From JANQTF01 sp036835375 (lineage in GTDB: Bacteria; Bacteroidota; Bacteroidia; J057), in NCBI GenBank assembly GCA_036835375.1, contig DAITMB010000022.1, positions 1 to 50,255 on the forward strand: a stretch of 50,255 nt of DNA. The letters are read 5' to 3'. Position numbers and translations under genes: made by a program. Positions 26,267 through 34,484 of this stretch are shown here, piece after piece. Below the pieces are notes generated by a model. That model had not been told where the DNA came from, made no database searches, and saw nothing but the letters and a program-made list of their open reading frames with translations. Numbering within the stretch: the stretch's first letter is position 1; each line of letters begins with the position of its first letter.

Positions 26267-27271
26267 ATGATCTCCCTCCCCTCTACCTTCCCAGCGATGC
26301 GCGTGACCGAAAACGAAGCAGGATTTCGGCGCAGCATCACGCAGATGTCCTTCTCAGAACTCCCACATGGGGAGTTGCTCATCAAAGTAGCCGCAAGCAG
26401 CCTCAACTACAAAGACGCACTGTCTGCCGCTGGGCACAAAGGCATCACGCGGCGATATCCACACACCCCGGGCATCGACGCCGCTGGTATCGTAGTTGCG
26501 AGCGAAGACTCAGCTTTTTCGGTGGGAGATCCCGTCATTGTCACCAGTTACGACTTGGGAATGAACACCCCCGGTGGATTCGGGGCCTACATTCGTGTGC
26601 CAGCCGCTTGGGCATTGCCCTTGCCCGCAGGCATGAGTCTGGAAGAAAGCATGATCATTGGCACAGCCGGATTCACGGCGGGGATTGCCCTCCACAAGCT
26701 TCAGACCAACGGACTTCGGCCAGACAAGGGGCCAGTCGTCGTGACGGGAAGCAGTGGCGGCGTGGGGACCATGGCCGTTTCTATGCTGGCTCACCTCGGC
26801 TATCATGTCGTGGCCTCGACGGGGACGCCAGCCGCGGAGGCGTTGCTGCGAAAACTGGGAGCGGCAGAGATCATTTCGCGGGCCGATGTAGAGGACGATT
26901 CGGGTAGGCCCCTGCTCAAGAGTCGCTGGGCAGCCGGTATCGATACTGTCGGTGGCAACACGCTCATTACCCTTCTCAAGGCTTGCCAGCGGGAAGGTAG
27001 CATCGCTGTGTGTGGCTTGGTGGGATCCGCGAACTTGGACGCAACGGTCTATCCGTTTATTCTGAATGGGGCCAACCTCTTGGGCGTCGATTCCGCCACG
27101 TATCCGATGGATTCCAGAAGAGAAATTTGGCACCGATTGGCAGGAGAATGGCGGAGCCAATATTGGGAGGAATTAGCTACTTTCATCGAGTTGTCCGAGT
27201 TGGATCAGTATCTTGCGGCGATGCTGCAAGGCAAAACCGTCGGCAGGATCGTACTGCGCCACGCAGTTTAA
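26267..27271 (+). CDS. YhdH/AcuI-type NADPH-dependent acrylyl-CoA reductase-like oxidoreductase
   Basis: The 334-residue medium-chain dehydrogenase/reductase lacks the zinc ligands. It carries the segments of the YhdH/YhfP group: SSLNYKDALSAAGHKGITRRYPHTPGIDAAG compressed here to its core around NYKDALSA (43-50) and PGIDAAG (near 67), and VTSYDLGMNTPGGFGAYIRV. VTGSSGGVGTMAVSML near 163 is the nucleotide loop, and the C-terminal part has WAAGIDTVGGNTL. AcuI enzymes reduce acryloyl-CoA to propionyl-CoA, which detoxifies acrylate from DMSP breakdown, but no other DMSP gene is here, so the substrate is open. A lipoprotein gene follows after 64 bases. Confidence 0.88.
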   Translation: MISLPSTFPAMRVTENEAGFRRSITQMSFSELPHGELLIKVAASSLNYKDALSAAGHKGITRRYPHTPGIDAAGIVVASEDSAFSVGDPVIVTSYDLGMNTPGGFGAYIRVPAAWALPLPAGMSLEESMIIGTAGFTAGIALHKLQTNGLRPDKGPVVVTGSSGGVGTMAVSMLAHLGYHVVASTGTPAAEALLRKLGAAEIISRADVEDDSGRPLLKSRWAAGIDTVGGNTLITLLKACQREGSIAVCGLVGSANLDATVYPFILNGANLLGVDSATYPMDSRREIWHRLAGEWRSQYWEELATFIELSELDQYLAAMLQGKTVGRIVLRHAV

Positions 27272-27335
27272 AAGCGTTCTTTATGGCTTATCATTGATCT
27301 TTCATGCCATGATGTTCACTTTTACCCCCTCTCTC

Positions 27336-27977
27336 ATGCCCCGAACGCTGATTTTGAGTATCGGCCTGCTATTTGTCCTGAGCAGCTGTCTTACCATCAA
27401 AGAGACGTACTCTTTTCGTGCCAATGGATCGGGCACCTTCACTTACCAAGTGACAATGAGTCCGCTGGGTGATTCTTTTTCAGACATCCAGGAGGAAGTG
27501 AAGGGCGAAGACTGGTCATTTAGATCCTTGATCCCTCGGCTTACACGAATCCCCGGTATATCGAAAGTCACCCTCATGGAAGATTCCAAGGCAGGGAGTT
27601 TTGGCGTCTCTCTGAAATTCGTCGATCCGGGTTCTCTCAATCGGGCACTCAGTGTCTTGTTGCTTGAAGACAGCACGGAGGTCTTTCCATACTTTCGGCA
27701 GGAATATGGCCGATGGATGCGGGAGCACAAAGCCGATCGACTGAAAGTGTCAGATGCCTTCACGGCCAAAGCCAAGGATGAGCGTCAGGTTGCTGCCCTT
27801 ATGAAGCAGTTGTCCTATGAGGTAGAGATGCAATTTCATCGGCCCATTGCCGTCGCTTACACCCAGGCTAAAGGGTCGATTCAGGGAAAAAAATATAAAA
27901 CCCTCAGCCTTCGTTCCTCTTTGCAAGAACTTTCTGAATCGGAAAATCCTCTTTCTACCACGATTCTTCTACATTAG
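27336..27977 (+). CDS. Hypothetical lipoprotein
   Basis: I do not recognise a named family. The 213-residue product has a well-formed lipoprotein signal, MPRTLILSIGLLFVLSSC, with Cys18 in an LSSC lipobox. The next part, TIKETYSFRANGSGTFTYQV, resembles the start of several Bacteroidota lipoproteins whose mature part begins with a conserved beta-strand. The remainder is polar with mixed strands and helices. An in-frame ATG pair at 27309 would add nine residues before the signal; the shorter start gives the better signal peptide. It probably sits in the outer membrane, facing the periplasm. It lies 64 bases after the AcuI-type gene and may share its transcript. Confidence 0.75.
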   Translation: MPRTLILSIGLLFVLSSCLTIKETYSFRANGSGTFTYQVTMSPLGDSFSDIQEEVKGEDWSFRSLIPRLTRIPGISKVTLMEDSKAGSFGVSLKFVDPGSLNRALSVLLLEDSTEVFPYFRQEYGRWMREHKADRLKVSDAFTAKAKDERQVAALMKQLSYEVEMQFHRPIAVAYTQAKGSIQGKKYKTLSLRSSLQELSESENPLSTTILLH

Positions 27978-28228
27978 AAAAGATGGAATTTAGAAATGTG
28001 TGCGAAAAAGGGAAGTTCCATTGCTTGTTGAAATGATTGTTTCAGTATATTTTGCATCTTGCATTTCTAATCAACCGATGACCACGGCATGACCTTTGTG
28101 CGAGTGGGGAGAATCTTTCGACGAATGGTCAATAAACATTCACCAATGGAAGGTACCTCAAGGTCGATCAACCCACGATTTAGTATCCATCTTCTATACA
28201 CCATCTCATCTTTAGCCTTTTCATCTTT

Positions 28229-29335
28229 ATGAACTTCTCATCTATGCTTCGTTGTTCCCTCTGCTTGCTCTTGTGTCTTGGATTTGGTTTGGCTGTTCCC
28301 CTTATGGGGCAGTCCATTGGTCAGTTGGAATACATCAACGAAGAGCCTGATTATCAGAACTCTCATAAAGTGCTTCCGGGAGAAAATCTATACTCCATTT
28401 CACGGCAATATGGACTATCGGTGGAAGAAGTTCGCGCTATGAATGGGTTGAGCGACAACACGATTTTTCCAGGCCAGCGACTGATTGTGAAGTCTGAGCA
28501 AATGCCGGCAGGCGCTACCATGAGGTTGGCTCCCGCTGCTGAAACAACGCAAGCGCCCGTAGGCTACACCCAATTGGAGCGTCGGCAATATTATCAGGTG
28601 CGCAATGGCGATAAAATTGAGGAATTGGCTAACCGCTACCGCGTAAGCTCCGAGCAGATTCGGGATTGGAACGCGATATCGGAGATTTATCCGGGGCAGA
28701 CCCTCATTGTTGAGAAGTGGTACGAAACCGTGGACGTCGCTACGTTGCGTGGCAGCAGCCCTGCCAATGCCAACGCCCGAATCAGCCGGGGACAAGAGGA
28801 AGTCAATGCTGCGGCGCAACCCGTGGCTAATCTCTCTATTTTCACCATGGGTCCTTTTACGCCCGATTACAACCGGACCGGAGACCGAGCCGGAGAGCCT
28901 AACAGCAGCTATCGGACCGCAGCACCTGCTCAGCCCGCTAATCGCATGGAAAATGAAAATGGCTGGCTCATGGAGCGGCCCTCCTACGAGCAGTATCGCC
29001 GTAGCTCCTACGACCGCGCAGCCAGCACCAGCAACATGCGCTCTGCCGATCCGGCACCCCAGGCTAAGTTTGGAGAAGTAGAAGTGAGCGGTCCCTACGA
29101 TGTATTCGAAGACCGCTACAGAGGAAATGCTAACCCATTTTACGCCTTTCATGATGAATTGCCAGTCGGGACGCGGGTGCAGATTCAGATCCCCGGCAAT
29201 GCTGGATTCATCGAAGTCGAGGTCATCGGAGCTAAGCCGCGCGGTTTGTTCTCCATGATCGTGCTCTCTCCTGCCGCTGCCAAAATCGTGCAGGGTTCTG
29301 GAGAACGGGATAATCGCGTCACCATTCGCTACTGA
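28229..29335 (+). CDS. Secreted protein with two LysM domains and a C-terminal RlpA-like domain
   Basis: The 368-residue product has a signal peptide (hydrophobic to about residue 27, GLAVPLMGQS). LysM domain 1 spans about 47-90 (HKVLPGENLYSISRQYGLS, NTIFPGQRLIV) and LysM domain 2 about 117-160 (YYQVRNGDKIEELANRY, EIYPGQTLIV). A proline-, serine- and arginine-rich linker of about 110 residues follows. The end (about 285-368) with ANPFYAFHDELPVGTRVQI, VEVIGAKP and LSPAAAKIV looks like a double-psi beta-barrel of the RlpA type. It should bind peptidoglycan in the periplasm. The catalytic aspartate typical of true RlpA glycosylases is not evident, so a binding or structural role is possible. A strong terminator follows at 29415. 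Confidence 0.85.
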   Translation: MNFSSMLRCSLCLLLCLGFGLAVPLMGQSIGQLEYINEEPDYQNSHKVLPGENLYSISRQYGLSVEEVRAMNGLSDNTIFPGQRLIVKSEQMPAGATMRLAPAAETTQAPVGYTQLERRQYYQVRNGDKIEELANRYRVSSEQIRDWNAISEIYPGQTLIVEKWYETVDVATLRGSSPANANARISRGQEEVNAAAQPVANLSIFTMGPFTPDYNRTGDRAGEPNSSYRTAAPAQPANRMENENGWLMERPSYEQYRRSSYDRAASTSNMRSADPAPQAKFGEVEVSGPYDVFEDRYRGNANPFYAFHDELPVGTRVQIQIPGNAGFIEVEVIGAKPRGLFSMIVLSPAAAKIVQGSGERDNRVTIRY

Positions 29336-29414
29336 TTAGGGGCGAGGCTTCGCGTGGGAGATGATTCGGTTTCACCCCCCATAAGATGAGTACGCCATTG
29401 GTCAGGGATTGACG

Positions 29415-29448
29415 AAAAAAGCTGTGGAAGGATCTCCACAGCTTTTTT
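29415..29448 (+). terminator. Intrinsic terminator after the LysM gene
   Basis: GCTGTGGA and TCCACAGC form the core of a stem that extends through AAAAAA/TTTTTT, with a six-base loop and a T run of six. It lies 80 bases after the stop codon. The A/T-rich base of the stem makes it able to act in both directions. Confidence 0.88.
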
Positions 29449-29577
29449 CTATCTTAGGAGCGTGCGCGAGCACATTTTTAATGTGACTACGCGAAGCATC
29501 GCAACAAATTAAGGTGACTTTCTGGTAAGTGTGGCCATTGATTCTCCGTCTGGGCAAGCTCGATTCTTAGCTCCACT

Positions 29578-30522
29578 ATGATCATTCTGGTTGAAACTCC
29601 GGCGTACAAAGCATGGGAAGCTTATCACAAAGCGACGCAAGAACGCGTGATCCAGTATGGCGGCATTGTGTTGATGCTATCGGTCTATGCATTGCTCATG
29701 ACCTTTGCGAGGACGCCCACTGTGATGGCTTACAACGGTGTGGACATGTGGTATTGGCTCGTGGAGCAAGTACCGTTTGGAGGCACGCTGCTCATGTCCT
29801 TTTTTTTGATTGCCTGGCTTGGCAATCCCGTCGTGTGTGACATCCGCGGGGTGAAGACGATCGCAGAGCGAAGAGCCGATATCGAGAGTAAAAAGAAAGA
29901 CAAGAATTTTGCGGCAAAAGACAAAAAGCCCTACAAACTCAACCCCTACTATTTGGGGATCGCCTTGACAGAAGGCTTTCTCTATGGCAGCTTGATGTTT
30001 GCGGTGCTTCCGGAGTTTCTCACCATGCTCTTCAATGGGCTTGGAGAAAATGGCAGTTTGCCCAAGCCATTCGATTCACTCTCCTCCGTGTGGGTCTATC
30101 ACTCCAATGTGGTGCAGGATATTGCCCTGGCTTTCGGTGCGGGGGTGTATGAAGAGCTGATTTTTCGGGGATTATTTTTCATGCTCATCTTCCGTCTGGC
30201 AAAGGCCTATGGCAAGAAAAGCCCCTTTCTCAAGCAATTTGACTTGCCGCAGGATCAGCTCAAGCCCTTCCCCATCAAGATCCCCAAGTACAACAAGAAG
30301 AGCAACTCCTATCTACTATTGATCTTCCTCAGCACCGTGATTTATGCGAGCTCACATGTGATCATGCCTTTTGGCGATCACTTGTCGCTGTTCAGCTTTT
30401 TGTATAGAATGTTTTTTGGAGGGTTGATGTACGCTATATTTGTGTGGCGCGGGCCAGTGATGGCAGCCTGGACGCACGTCGTCTATGACCTGCTGTACTT
30501 CGGACTCAGGTGGTGGTTGTGA
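29578..30522 (+). CDS. CPBP-family intramembrane metalloprotease (CAAX protease-like)
   Basis: The 314-residue protein has about six to seven hydrophobic segments and the three family motifs: EELIFRG with Glu192, Glu193 and Arg197; SSHVIMPFG with His260; and HVVYD with His300 and Asp304. These form the metal-bound active site within the membrane. Between the first helices lies a charged loop rich in lysine (about 91-120), likely cytoplasmic. Substrates are unknown; relatives act in peptide maturation, prenyl-protein processing or immunity. It stands alone between the terminator at 29415 and the cystathionine beta-synthase gene 69 bases downstream. Confidence 0.88.
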   Translation: MIILVETPAYKAWEAYHKATQERVIQYGGIVLMLSVYALLMTFARTPTVMAYNGVDMWYWLVEQVPFGGTLLMSFFLIAWLGNPVVCDIRGVKTIAERRADIESKKKDKNFAAKDKKPYKLNPYYLGIALTEGFLYGSLMFAVLPEFLTMLFNGLGENGSLPKPFDSLSSVWVYHSNVVQDIALAFGAGVYEELIFRGLFFMLIFRLAKAYGKKSPFLKQFDLPQDQLKPFPIKIPKYNKKSNSYLLLIFLSTVIYASSHVIMPFGDHLSLFSFLYRMFFGGLMYAIFVWRGPVMAAWTHVVYDLLYFGLRWWL

Positions 30523-30591
30523 AATCAGGAGAGCCTTCCGCGCCACTCACTTGAATGAAAATGCCCATTTTGCCCCCAACACTTTTCATGT

Positions 30592-31959
30592 ATGATCTAC
30601 AATAACATTGTCGAGACCATCGGCAACACCCCGCTCGTGCGATTGAATCATGTAGCAGCCCACATCAAAGGGACGGTCGTGGCGAAAGTCGAATATTTCA
30701 ATCCGGGACACAGTATTAAGGATCGCATCGCTGTCACCATGATCGAGGATGCAGAGCGCAGCGGAAGGCTCAAACCTGGCGGCACCATCATCGAAGGAAC
30801 TTCCGGCAACACGGGGATGGGGCTGGCCTTGGCGGCGGCTGTCAAAGGCTACCGTTGCATTTTTACGATGGCCGACAAGCAGTCTCAAGAAAAAATGGAC
30901 ATCCTCCGCGCAGTCGGTGCGGAGGTGGTCGTGTGTCCAACTAATGTGGAGCCACAGGATCCGCGCTCTTACTACGCCGTCGCTCGCCGACTCGCCAGAG
31001 AAATTCCCAACTCGGTTTACATGAACCAATATGACAATCTCAGCAACACAGCTGCGCATGTAGCAGCTACTGGTCCAGAGATTTGGCGGCAGACCGAAGG
31101 CGACATCACGCACTTCGCCGCTGGGATGGGCACATGCGGGACCATTAGCGGAGTATCCTCTTTTCTCAAGCAGCAAAAAGCAAGTATCCAGACCGTGGGA
31201 ATTGACACCTACGGCTCCATCTTCAAAAAGCTGCACGAGACCGGGGACATTGATCCACAAGAAATCTATCCTTACCTCACCGAAGGAATTGGGGAGGATA
31301 TCCTGCCCGAAAACTGCAACATGAGCGTCGTGGACCACATCGTGAAGGTCACCGACAAAGATGCAGCACTCATGACGCGGAAGCTCGCCCGCATGGAAGG
31401 CCTGATGGTGGGCTGGTCTTGCGGATCAGCTGTGCATGGTGCCCTGGAATATGCCCGTGAGCACCTCAAGAAAGACGATCTCATGGTCATCATTCTTCCC
31501 GACCACGGCACCCGCTACCTCGGCAAGGTCTATAACGATAACTGGATGCGAAACCATGATTTCCTCGATAGTGGATCCATGGTCACTGCCGCACAAATTC
31601 TCGGAACCAAAACAGACAACGGCCCTTTGATCATGCTCGACGAAGCCGAGCACATCAGCATCGCCATCGGCGTGATTCGGGAGCACCAAGTCTCGCAAAT
31701 CCCTGTCACGCGCGACGGCGAGATCGTCGGGACGCTCCACGAGGCGCGCGTTTTGGGCGCCCTGCTCGACGATCCGCTCATGAGAAATCTGCCCGTGTCG
31801 CAGATCATGAGTGACCCGCTGCCCTTTGTGTTGGGAAGTACCCGTCTGGACATGATCACCAAGATGATCAACCGGGACAATCCCGCTGTGCTAGTGAAGC
31901 TCGAGAATGGCACCATTGATATCATTAGCAATTATGACCTGATTCAGACCCTGTCCTGA
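30592..31959 (+). CDS. cbs: Cystathionine beta-synthase with C-terminal CBS domain pair
   Basis: The enzyme condenses serine and homocysteine to cystathionine with PLP, moving sulfur from homocysteine towards cysteine. The 455-residue protein starts with ETIGNTPLVRL. The PLP lysine is Lys43 in NPGHSIKDRIA; the usual Gly-Gly is Gly-His here. EGTSGNTGMGLA near 70 and GMGTCGTISGVSSFL near 178 bind PLP phosphate and substrate. GWSCGSAVHGALEYA and the catalytic-domain end near 335 follow. Residues about 340-455 are two CBS motifs, which in other members bind adenosyl ligands such as SAM. No haem-binding N-terminal extension is present. A cysteine synthase activity is a possible alternative. The DUF4836 gene starts 11 bases after its stop. 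Confidence 0.9.
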   Translation: MIYNNIVETIGNTPLVRLNHVAAHIKGTVVAKVEYFNPGHSIKDRIAVTMIEDAERSGRLKPGGTIIEGTSGNTGMGLALAAAVKGYRCIFTMADKQSQEKMDILRAVGAEVVVCPTNVEPQDPRSYYAVARRLAREIPNSVYMNQYDNLSNTAAHVAATGPEIWRQTEGDITHFAAGMGTCGTISGVSSFLKQQKASIQTVGIDTYGSIFKKLHETGDIDPQEIYPYLTEGIGEDILPENCNMSVVDHIVKVTDKDAALMTRKLARMEGLMVGWSCGSAVHGALEYAREHLKKDDLMVIILPDHGTRYLGKVYNDNWMRNHDFLDSGSMVTAAQILGTKTDNGPLIMLDEAEHISIAIGVIREHQVSQIPVTRDGEIVGTLHEARVLGALLDDPLMRNLPVSQIMSDPLPFVLGSTRLDMITKMINRDNPAVLVKLENGTIDIISNYDLIQTLS

Positions 31960-31970
31960 CCCGTTTTGTT

Positions 31971-33554
31971 ATGAATTCGTTGTGGACATGGTTGGGGCGC
32001 TGGGCTTGCGTGGCCTGGATGTTCTTGGGCCTCATGGCTTGTTCTGCTGGCGGAGATCGCAGCGAAATGATCCCTGCAAATGCAACGGCTGTGCTCACCC
32101 TCGACATGGGAAAACTGGGTACAAAAGCGCTGTCCGTCTCCGATCTCTGGACTTTTTGGGTCAATGACACCTCCAATCCCAATCTGGCTTTTGCCCAGCG
32201 ACTCCAGCACGCCGGCATAGACTGGCGAGAAAGTGTCCACGCTTTTGTTAGCAACGAAGGCCTGCAGGTGCTCGTGGGAGTGATTGCTCCGCTGAACAAT
32301 GCGGTCGCCTTTGAAGCGGCTCTGACAGATTTTTTGCAATCTCGTGGCAGGAAGATCTCTGTGAAGGAGCAGAAGGGAATTCGTTATGTGCAAGCGGGTG
32401 AAGAGATCGGGCTGGTGCTCTGGGAGCACGAGACAGCCATATGGTTGCAACAGAGTGGATGGATGTTCAGTGAGAAAGATCTTCTTCGTCAAGGCTCGGA
32501 CCTTTTCGAACTCAGCCCCCGAAAGCAGTTGGTGCACAAGAGCGAATCCTTTGCCAGTCTCTTGCAACAGTCGAAAGACATTTCCTTGTACTTCGATGAT
32601 GAAAAAGTGGCACCACTGATCATGATGATGAATCCTCTGCTCGCAACATCTGGTGTGGCAGACCTGGAAGTGTCTCTGGGATTGGACTTCGAACTTGGAG
32701 AAATCGAATGGGACTTCGCCGCTCGCTTTGGGAAGAAGGATCAGGTTTGGATCAACATGTTAGAAAAAAAATTCGATCCTCTACTTCTGGCGGGGATCTT
32801 TTCGGCGAACCCCATTAGCCTGGTTACACTTAGCACTGATCCAAATCAAGCGCAGGATCTGCTGGAAGCACTTGATTTTTTTGAAGGGACAGAGGGTGAA
32901 TCAGGTCATGGCAAAAAAGATCGCCAAGCGCTGTTTCATGCGCTGAAGGGGGATGTAGCTGTGGTCATGAATCATTGGTCAATAGGATCCGATGAATTGC
33001 ACGAAGAACCCATCACAGATATGGATGAACCGAAGGCTGGCGTCATGGTGGCAGCGGGAATCAATGATCGAAATGTGATTCAACATATGCTGGCTGGGTT
33101 GGTCGATGCGGGTGGACTCCAGCAAGCAGGAGATGCCTACTTCGCGCCACCAGGCAAGTGGTCTTTTTTTCTAGATACGAATCGTTTGCTCATGGCTAAC
33201 GACCCTCGCATGATCGAAGCATTTCTTCAGGGCGGCCTTCGTGATTTGCCCGACCCGATCGGGGAGCGTGCCCGACATCATGCTGCCACGGGGTTCGTGG
33301 ACCTCGCGCAAATGGAACCGCTATTTCAAGCGCGATTCCAGCGAAATACATCGGATAAATCACCTTCGACCGGTCGGGCATTTCCTGTTGAGAGGGGAGA
33401 ATGGAGCTTAGATGCCTATGATAGCCAGTCCTTGACAGGTAATGGAAGCATTCTCACGGTGGATTCTCGCGAAAATGCCCTTCGCACCATCCTTGCCTTT
33501 TTATCGGGCTGGAAATGGGACAAGGATAGGTGGGGTGAAGAGGTGTTCCCGTGA
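31971..33554 (+). CDS. DUF4836-like lipoprotein
   Basis: The 527-residue product has a lipoprotein signal ending in GLMAC, with Cys24 as the lipidation site. The next part, MIPANATAVLTLDMGKLGTK, is the beginning of the Bacteroidota DUF4836 family (IP-x-x-A-x-x-V-x-x-x-x-x-x-L-x-x-K). Helix-strand repeats follow, including LYFDDEKVAPLIMMMNPLL near 205. The family function is unknown; the proteins are outer-membrane or periplasmic lipoproteins. The C-terminus ends with a tryptophan-rich tail. It is 11 bases downstream of the cystathionine beta-synthase gene, so the two are almost surely co-transcribed, but no metabolic link is apparent. Confidence 0.8.
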   Translation: MNSLWTWLGRWACVAWMFLGLMACSAGGDRSEMIPANATAVLTLDMGKLGTKALSVSDLWTFWVNDTSNPNLAFAQRLQHAGIDWRESVHAFVSNEGLQVLVGVIAPLNNAVAFEAALTDFLQSRGRKISVKEQKGIRYVQAGEEIGLVLWEHETAIWLQQSGWMFSEKDLLRQGSDLFELSPRKQLVHKSESFASLLQQSKDISLYFDDEKVAPLIMMMNPLLATSGVADLEVSLGLDFELGEIEWDFAARFGKKDQVWINMLEKKFDPLLLAGIFSANPISLVTLSTDPNQAQDLLEALDFFEGTEGESGHGKKDRQALFHALKGDVAVVMNHWSIGSDELHEEPITDMDEPKAGVMVAAGINDRNVIQHMLAGLVDAGGLQQAGDAYFAPPGKWSFFLDTNRLLMANDPRMIEAFLQGGLRDLPDPIGERARHHAATGFVDLAQMEPLFQARFQRNTSDKSPSTGRAFPVERGEWSLDAYDSQSLTGNGSILTVDSRENALRTILAFLSGWKWDKDRWGEEVFP

Positions 33555-33611
33555 CACAGCCTGACCAACGACACACCAAGTGAAGGACTTGCCGCGACAA
33601 TAGGATGGCGA

Positions 33612-34322
33612 TTAGTCTTTGAGCAGAGCCATCATCCGGCGCTTCACCACGGGCAAAATGGCTTCTTCTGGCGGGAAAAGGGGAGAAGTCTTCACGAGAA
33701 AGGTCGCAGGATTGGGGAGCTGTGTCCGTTTTTTGGCGAGCTCCCACTTGATGTGCTCGTAGGTGAGAGACAAAGACAAGGTGCGCACTTCCAAAGGATC
33801 CACATGGATGCCATGATAGCGACCATCGGTGTGTTCCAGGAAAATGATACGGTATTCGTAGATCGCCACCGATGGATCAGGTTCTTGGCGAAGGAAAAGA
33901 TATCCTTCGCGGCGATACAGCGGGGTGATGCCGATAGGTTCGATCAAGAGCTTGCGCTCTACTTCCTCAAAGCGCTCAATTCCTTGATCTAAGTTGTGTT
34001 GAATGCGAGGAATAGAAAATTGAACAATGGAATCTATTTCCTGGAGATCGTGATGGTCACTCATTTGGGAATCTAGCACCAAGCTCATTTGGCGAAAGGC
34101 ATCGGGATTGATCTCTTTGGGAAATTGGTTGATCAGATCCTGCTTTTGCTTTTGAAATTCCATCAATGTGCGGTGATGCGCCACCAAGTCTGCCAAGCTG
34201 GGGTAGAGGCGGTAGGCGGCAAACTCCTGACTCACATGCTGCAAGTATGCCAGCAATAGATACTTTTTGTACTCAAAATCAAGTCTTCCTTCAATGAACC
34301 AATCACTGCTTAATGACTTCAT
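33612..34322 (-). CDS. Conserved hypothetical cytoplasmic protein
   Basis: I do not recognise a characterised family. The 236-residue product has no signal or membrane segment. Residues about 1-125 are helical and charged, with MKSLSSDWFIEGRLDFEYKK at the start and coiled-coil-like stretches near 50-75. Residues 125-236 look beta-rich (PLYRREGYLFLRQ, YEYRIIFLEHTDGRYHGIHV, TRTLSLSLTYE-like strands). A protein of this length and layout is widespread in Bacteroidota as far as I recall, without a known role. It is convergent with the DUF4836 gene (57 bases between stops) and 162 bases downstream of the sodium:solute symporter gene on the same strand. Confidence 0.75.
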   Translation of the reverse strand: MKSLSSDWFIEGRLDFEYKKYLLLAYLQHVSQEFAAYRLYPSLADLVAHHRTLMEFQKQKQDLINQFPKEINPDAFRQMSLVLDSQMSDHHDLQEIDSIVQFSIPRIQHNLDQGIERFEEVERKLLIEPIGITPLYRREGYLFLRQEPDPSVAIYEYRIIFLEHTDGRYHGIHVDPLEVRTLSLSLTYEHIKWELAKKRTQLPNPATFLVKTSPLFPPEEAILPVVKRRMMALLKD

Positions 34323-34484
34323 ACCGGATAAAAGATAAAAAAGTGGAAATCAATACCCGGGGGCTGAAGATCAATATACAATTTTTTCATTTCAATCTTC
34401 AAGCACTGCGCAGCAATTCTAACGCGTCTCTGGGGTTATTTTTTTAAGGTAATTCATATAGAAAACTCTTCGGCCATCTCGAAT

